Below, piece by piece: positions 39,708 through 43,814 of a stretch of DNA of 43,814 bases. The notes beneath the pieces were generated by a model. The model was not told the origin of the DNA and did not search any database. It saw nothing but the letters and a program-made list of their open reading frames with translations. The position numbers were made by a program, and so were the translations under genes. Each line of letters starts with the position of its first letter. Positions within the stretch are counted from its first letter, which is position 1. The DNA comes from Rickettsiales bacterium (GTDB taxonomy: Bacteria > Pseudomonadota > Alphaproteobacteria > Rickettsiales > Rickettsiaceae), in NCBI GenBank assembly GCA_003963235.1, contig RXKF01000051.1, positions 27,987 through 71,800 on the forward strand, read 5' to 3'.

Positions 39708-40231
39708 TGTTATATTTACATTCATATACAACTAATAGTGTTTTAAATAATAAAATAAAAGAATTTTTTATTTATTTTAAACCACAAATTATTGAATTAA
39801 GTAAAAAACAATGGAATGAAGAAGATTTAAAAGGTAAAAGTAATTATCAATTTCTAATACAAGATATATATTATTTACTGTATTTATTAATATTAATTGA
39901 CATAGACATATCAATTACAGGCAAATTCTATTCTTGGGATTATTATAAAACTAAATATAATATTGAAAAATTAGAAGATTGTTTTAATTGTAAAAAAATA
40001 AATTTTAAAAAAGCTATAGAAATATTTGAATTTTTTAATAATTGTAATGAGGGTATAGAATGTATAGAAACAGAAAATACTTTTATTGTTGAACCTATTA
40101 CAACCCCTTATACTACATTACATATTATAACAAGTTCTACAACAACTTATATGAATAGTTTATTAACAAATTTAAAAAGTTGTAATAATATTATATCAAA
40201 TATTTGTAACGAAAATTTGGTAATTAATTAA
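39707..40231 (+). CDS. Hypothetical protein, 174 aa
   Basis: Not recognised. Helical N-terminus with hydrophobic segments (YYLLYLLILIDIDIS), then a Cys-containing section (EDCFNCKKINF) and a Thr/Ser-rich end. Its ATG overlaps the stop of the 541-aa gene, implying coupled synthesis and possibly a complex. A chaperone-like role for the Cys-rich protein is speculation. Confidence 0.65.
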   Translation: MLYLHSYTTNSVLNNKIKEFFIYFKPQIIELSKKQWNEEDLKGKSNYQFLIQDIYYLLYLLILIDIDISITGKFYSWDYYKTKYNIEKLEDCFNCKKINFKKAIEIFEFFNNCNEGIECIETENTFIVEPITTPYTTLHIITSSTTTYMNSLLTNLKSCNNIISNICNENLVIN

Positions 40232-40253
40232 TTAATTTTTATATTTATAAATT

Positions 40254-40994
40254 ATGCCAATTATTAAAGAGTTTAGAGAGTTTTTTCTTAGAAATGTTCA
40301 AGTAAATACTGGAACAAAGAAAGACCAAGAAACTAATTTTCCTACTAATTATGTAGTAGGAACTTCCAATGTTTTTAATAGATTTTTAAAATCACATTTT
40401 CCTAGTGAAAATGTATTCAAAAAGTTATTTGAAAGTATTACATTTAAATTAAATCCTGAAGATAAAGCAACTTTTACAGAACAAGGATTAGTAAGACGAG
40501 CTACTGATACAGAAGCTCTTAATAGAAATCCAGTAAGTGGTACTTTTCAAAATGTAGTGTCACCTGAACAACTTACTGAAGTTAAAGCTGATATTGTAAA
40601 CGGAGTTGGAGGTTATACAAAATTATCAGAAACTTCTAATTTAGATATAACAGTAGAAGTTTATCAAAAAACTTATAATACTTCAAGAACTAGAAGAGAG
40701 TTTAATATTAAAAAAGCTACTCGTATTTTAGAAGAAGGAGAATCTTTAGTAGAATTAGGTACTCCTTTTTTAACTGTAGGTGTAAGAAGAGCTTCAGCTC
40801 CAATTCAAACAGAATTTGAAGTTTCTTATCAAGACATTCAAAGAAGAAAAGATTTAGATATAGGAATGATTGTTTTATTTCAAGAGGGTAGTACTATTCC
40901 TTCTACATACAAACTTTGTGATGGTTCAGAAGGTACACCTGATTTAACAGATTCATCTCCTAGTGGAACTTCATATTATAAGAAAACAGAATAA
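40254..40994 (+). CDS. Tail protein with collar-like C-terminus, 246 aa
   Basis: The end IGMIVLFQEGSTIPSTYKLCDGSEGTPDLTD matches the short tail-collar motif (Gly-x-I ... iP-x-x-x-x-Leu-Cys-Asp-Gly ... Gly-Thr-Pro-Asp-Leu) found at fibre-attachment ends. The N-terminal 200 residues form an unrecognised domain. It comes before two modular tail genes, consistent with a base or adaptor for fibres. Confidence 0.68.
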   Translation: MPIIKEFREFFLRNVQVNTGTKKDQETNFPTNYVVGTSNVFNRFLKSHFPSENVFKKLFESITFKLNPEDKATFTEQGLVRRATDTEALNRNPVSGTFQNVVSPEQLTEVKADIVNGVGGYTKLSETSNLDITVEVYQKTYNTSRTRREFNIKKATRILEEGESLVELGTPFLTVGVRRASAPIQTEFEVSYQDIQRRKDLDIGMIVLFQEGSTIPSTYKLCDGSEGTPDLTDSSPSGTSYYKKTE

Positions 40995-41584
40995 TGCTTA
41001 TAGTTAATTTAAGTATAGGTTGTTTAGATATTATTGATACTCCTAGTATTAATAATACTAGAAGAGCTATTACTAAAAGTAATATTAAATATGTACAAAT
41101 AAATAATATACCTAAAGAAACAGGTCAAGAATTTTGTTTAGTAATAAGCCACCATTCTTGGAGTAAAGGTATAAATGAAGATTTACATTTATATTTAAGT
41201 GAAATTACAAATCAACCTACTTGGACAAATAATTTAGCAGGCGCACAAAATGCTATAAATGATGTAGTAGCTTGGTTAAATATTCCTATTGGTGGAATGG
41301 GAAGTGGAGATGCTTCTGAAGCTACTTTACAGCAAGTATTAACTGTTTTACAAGGAGGGGTTACTAGAACTCCTACTATTATTAGAGTAACTAATTCTGG
41401 TATAATTACAGCAGGAAATAAATCTGTAAGTATATATAATTCTGGAGTAGCAAATGGAATAGTTCTTGGTGTAACAATTAAACCAGGAGAATCTTATACA
41501 TGGAGTACAAATTTAAATAATGAAACTCTTGCAGCTATATCTTATAATGCAACTGGTACTGAATTTGTAATTACAACTTTATAA
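40994..41584 (+). CDS. Modular tail protein, 196 aa
   Basis: N-terminal 100 residues unknown; C-terminal from about residue 104 (SGDASEATLQQVLTVLQGGVTRTPTIIRVTNSG through SYTWSTNLNN to the end) resembles a segment recurring in Bacteroidetes phage tail genes. The stop is followed by two bases and the fibre gene. An inverted repeat at 41043-41061 lies near the 5' end. Confidence 0.62.
   Translation: MLIVNLSIGCLDIIDTPSINNTRRAITKSNIKYVQINNIPKETGQEFCLVISHHSWSKGINEDLHLYLSEITNQPTWTNNLAGAQNAINDVVAWLNIPIGGMGSGDASEATLQQVLTVLQGGVTRTPTIIRVTNSGIITAGNKSVSIYNSGVANGIVLGVTIKPGESYTWSTNLNNETLAAISYNATGTEFVITTL
41043..41061. other. Intragenic inverted repeat, 9 bp
   Basis: CTAGTATTA (41043-41051) and TAATACTAG (41053-41061) separated by one base. 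AT-rich, so chance is a serious alternative; as RNA it would be a 7-bp stem. Confidence 0.35.
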
Positions 41585-41586
41585 TA

Positions 41587-42927
41587 ATGAGTGGTACAGA
41601 TATAAAGAAAATAAAGTTTTTATCCGTTGCAGATAATGGAGTATTACAAACATTTGATACCGAATATATAAATGTTATTGGAGCTAATATTTCTTATTTA
41701 GGTAATGCAATAACTTTAGATTTTCAAACACCTTTAAGTGGTTATCAACCTTTAAATAATAACTTAAATGGTTTAAGTAGTTTAAGTTATTCAAGCGGTA
41801 CTCCATTTATTAAAATGACTGGTGCTGGTACATTTGCTTTTGATACTAACACTTATCTAACAGGTTTAACAATTGGAAGTACAGGTATAGCAAGCGGAAC
41901 AAGTACTAGAATACTTTATAACAACGGTGGTGTTTTAGGTGAATATAATGTTACAGGAACAGGCACAACAGCAGTATTAAGTAATTCGCCAACCATATCA
42001 ACTTCATTAACTGTAACTACAGCATCAACTACAAATGTTATTCGTGATTTAATAGGCACACCTACTTCAAGTGCTTTATATTTAAATCAAGCTACACCAA
42101 GTGCAACTAATTATACAATAGCAAGTGATGGTTCTAATACTTATATAAATTCAACAACAGCAACTTATTTATCTACTAATGGGGCAACTCGAATGTATAT
42201 AAACAATTCAGGAAATATAGGTATAGGAACAACATCACCATTAGCAATGTTACATATTGAAAAAACAACAACTCAATTACGACTTGCGTATAATTCATCA
42301 CAATACCAAACATTTACTGTAAATTCAAGTGGTGATATGGCAATCACAGCAGTAGGTGCGTCTAATTCAATTCAAATTAATTCGTTTCTTGCAGTTGCTA
42401 ATGTGTCTAATGATAGGAAAATTTACTTCACAAGAACAGGTGGAAATAATTATTCATTTGAACACGATGCTAGTTCGTTCTATTTATATAATAACACAAC
42501 AGGAAAAATAAATCTTAGAGTAATTAATACTGGTAATATACTGATAGATGGAGATGTGAGTTTAACTGGTGGAAATAGGGTTTTAAGGTCAAGTGGTGGA
42601 AATCTAAGATTAGATTGTGCTTTTGGTAGTGTTGTTAGGTTAGATATTAGTGGCACAGCTTCTTTAACAGTAAGTTCAACTCAAATAACATTGAAAGACC
42701 AAATAGATTTTGTTTTTGGTACTACAACAGGAACTAAATTTGGCACAAATACAACTCAAAAAATTGGTTTTTGGAATGCTACACCAATAGTTCAACCAAC
42801 TACGGCTGTTGTTGCTGCTACTTTTGTAGCTAACACTTCTGGAATAGTAAATGATACTGCAACTTTTGACGGTTATACAACAGGTCAAGTTGTTAGGGCT
42901 TTAAGAGATGCTGGTTTATTAGCTTAA
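41587..42927 (+). CDS. Tail fibre / receptor-binding protein
   Basis: Predicted host-recognition fibre. Typical beta-helix/Ser-Thr-rich build; the segment MYINNSGNIGIGTTSPLAMLHIEK (about residues 203-226) is a widespread fibre module, as is NNGGVLGEYNVTGTGTT. The C-terminus (TTQKIGFWNATPIVQPTTA to RALRDAGLLA) is a common tail-tip end. Base composition is visibly less AT-rich than the neighbours and codon use differs, especially between 42000 and 42930, suggesting recombination. No chaperone domain. Confidence 0.75.
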   Translation: MSGTDIKKIKFLSVADNGVLQTFDTEYINVIGANISYLGNAITLDFQTPLSGYQPLNNNLNGLSSLSYSSGTPFIKMTGAGTFAFDTNTYLTGLTIGSTGIASGTSTRILYNNGGVLGEYNVTGTGTTAVLSNSPTISTSLTVTTASTTNVIRDLIGTPTSSALYLNQATPSATNYTIASDGSNTYINSTTATYLSTNGATRMYINNSGNIGIGTTSPLAMLHIEKTTTQLRLAYNSSQYQTFTVNSSGDMAITAVGASNSIQINSFLAVANVSNDRKIYFTRTGGNNYSFEHDASSFYLYNNTTGKINLRVINTGNILIDGDVSLTGGNRVLRSSGGNLRLDCAFGSVVRLDISGTASLTVSSTQITLKDQIDFVFGTTTGTKFGTNTTQKIGFWNATPIVQPTTAVVAATFVANTSGIVNDTATFDGYTTGQVVRALRDAGLLA

Positions 42928-42946
42928 AATTTTGTTTATTTACAAT

Positions 42947-43162
42947 ATGAAAAAACACATCTATTTTAACTTAGCTGATAAACCAGCGAACATGGGACAA
43001 TCTCAAATGGTTGAAGCCCATGAATTAGATTCTTTTTTAAAAGAAAGAAAAGAATTAATACCTAATGCCAAAATAGTAGGAAATAAATTAACTTTTACAA
43101 AAGAAAATGGAAAAGAAGGATTTGCTATAATTACTGATGTTCCTGATGAATTTCAAAACTAA
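42947..43162 (+). CDS. Small hypothetical protein, 71 aa
   Basis: Begins MKKHIYFNLADKPANMGQSQ. Not recognised; soluble. The ATG at 42947 is preferred to a TTG at 42932 that would add five residues. Followed directly (ATG overlap at 43162) by the membrane protein gene. Tail accessory or fibre-adjacent gene by context. Confidence 0.6.
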   Translation: MKKHIYFNLADKPANMGQSQMVEAHELDSFLKERKELIPNAKIVGNKLTFTKENGKEGFAIITDVPDEFQN

Positions 43163-43530
43163 TGAAAAATATTATAACACTACTTTTAATTGCAAGTATC
43201 GCAAAAGGTCAACGAATGAATGACGATTCAAAACACTTTTATGCAGGCTTAGGCATAAGCGTTGGTGTATCTGCATTGCTTTATGACTTAACAGATAATA
43301 ATAAATTAAGTATATCAATAGGTTTTGTAAGTGGTGTAGGAGCAGGAGTGTTAAAAGAATACTGGTGGGATAAACATTTGCAAAGAGGAACATTTAGTAA
43401 AGAAGATTTATATACAACAATGTGGGGAAGTTTAACTTCAATTCCTATTTTAATAAGTATTAGAGATTTTAAAAAAAGAAAAGAAATAAATATTGATACA
43501 AATAAATATTATAACTTAAACGAAAAATAA
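43162..43530 (+). CDS. YfiM-like membrane/periplasmic protein, 122 aa
   Basis: MKNIITLLLIASIAKG looks like a signal peptide; then HFYAGLGISVGVSALLYD, FVSGVGAGVLKEYWWDK, and RGTFSKEDLYTTMWGS form the recurring pattern (His-Phe-x-Ala-Gly, Lys-Glu-x-x-Asp, Asp-x-x-x-Thr) of YfiM-like small lipoprotein/membrane proteins. Two membrane-embedded helices are likely. In Bacteroidetes phages these sit near tail-end genes; a lysis-related role is possible. Confidence 0.6.
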   Translation: MKNIITLLLIASIAKGQRMNDDSKHFYAGLGISVGVSALLYDLTDNNKLSISIGFVSGVGAGVLKEYWWDKHLQRGTFSKEDLYTTMWGSLTSIPILISIRDFKKRKEINIDTNKYYNLNEK

Positions 43531-43533
43531 ATT

Positions 43534-43814
43534 ATGAAAGTAACATTAACTTATTCAAAAGTATTTAAATTAAATTCAGAAATAGCTTCTTATTTAAAAA
43601 AAGAAGGTTTTTTAGATGAAAAAGGGTTTACAAATAAACCTAAAACTAAAATGCTTGTAGCTTGTAAAAATGTTTTAAAACAAACAAATGACATATTTGA
43701 AGAATATAATGAAGCTATTCAAAACTTTAGAATAGATTTTGCGTTAGAAGACGAAAAAACAAAAGCTATTTTATGTGAAGCAGATGGAAATTATAAATAT
43801 AGTAAAGATGGATT
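43534..43814 (+). CDS. Partial hypothetical gene running off the window
   Basis: ATG at 43534 begins MKVTLTYSKVFKLNSEIASY; open through 43814 (93 codons) with Lys-rich, helical sequence and a central MLVACKNVLKQTNDIFEEYN. Codon use matches neighbours. No family recognised. The 3' end is outside the window. Confidence 0.7.
   Translation, partial: MKVTLTYSKVFKLNSEIASYLKKEGFLDEKGFTNKPKTKMLVACKNVLKQTNDIFEEYNEAIQNFRIDFALEDEKTKAILCEADGNYKYSKDG

Noticed and set aside
1..43814. Alternative genetic code (TAG or TGA recoded), as in some crAss-like phages
   Set aside because: All large genes read through in the standard code with normal lengths, and TAG ends the RusA-like gene at 3777-3779.

Overview
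The window is a contiguous piece of a lytic, crAss-like (order Crassvirales) double-stranded DNA phage that very probably infects a member of the Bacteroidetes. The evidence is the strongly AT-rich sequence, the near absence of Shine-Dalgarno sites (starts sit in A-rich leaders), promoters of the Bacteroidetes form TTTG-N20-TAnnTTTG, and a gene set and order typical of the group: family A DNA polymerase, DnaG-type primase, DnaB-type helicase, SF1 and SF2 helicases, ATP-dependent ligase and RecT-like annealing protein on one arm, and IHF-like protein, PD-(D/E)XK nuclease, TerL, portal, scaffold-like protein, major capsid protein and tail/fibre genes on the other. The standard bacterial code fits; TAG is used as a stop. 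No integrase, tRNA, rRNA, CRISPR array or insertion sequence was seen.

Layout. Positions 1-22794 are almost entirely leftward genes. From the centre outward, 17.8-22.8 kb is an accessory, probably early region of small proteins (lipoproteins, tiny single-span membrane peptides, a SEC-C zinc protein, DUF6011-like zinc protein), many with their own leader or hairpin terminator, plus a 520-base non-coding block rich in inverted repeats. From 17.6 to 0.6 kb lies the replication/recombination module: RepL-like winged helix protein, SF1 helicase, HTH protein, PolA, a spanin-like envelope protein, a zincin, SF2 helicase, wHTH protein, DnaB helicase, RecT-like protein, a probable SSB, primase, RusA-like resolvase, DEDDh exonuclease, ligase and dNMP kinase. 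At the extreme left, a conserved 120-aa protein is translationally coupled to a 66-aa protein encoded by 27 perfect copies of a hexanucleotide whose one variable base takes only three of four values.

The divergence point is 22795-23193. From it the rightward (late) arm runs to the end of the window: a likely leaderless first gene, IHF-like DNA-bending protein, small structural or unknown genes, PD-(D/E)XK nuclease, YkuD-like lysin candidate, an Acb2/Tad1-like cyclic-nucleotide sponge followed by a RyR-domain protein, TerL, portal, scaffold-like protein, major capsid protein with a strong terminator, then connector/tail proteins, a collar-like protein, a modular tail protein, a fibre with a mosaic look, and a YfiM-like membrane protein. 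The last gene is cut by the window edge.

Most noteworthy: the three-letter hexamer array and its coupled neighbour (left edge), the anti-defence candidate next to the RyR protein, perfect 8- to 14-bp hairpins inside several late coding regions, and the structured non-coding block at 21.05-21.58 kb. All functional calls are from motif recognition by eye; no database search was run.
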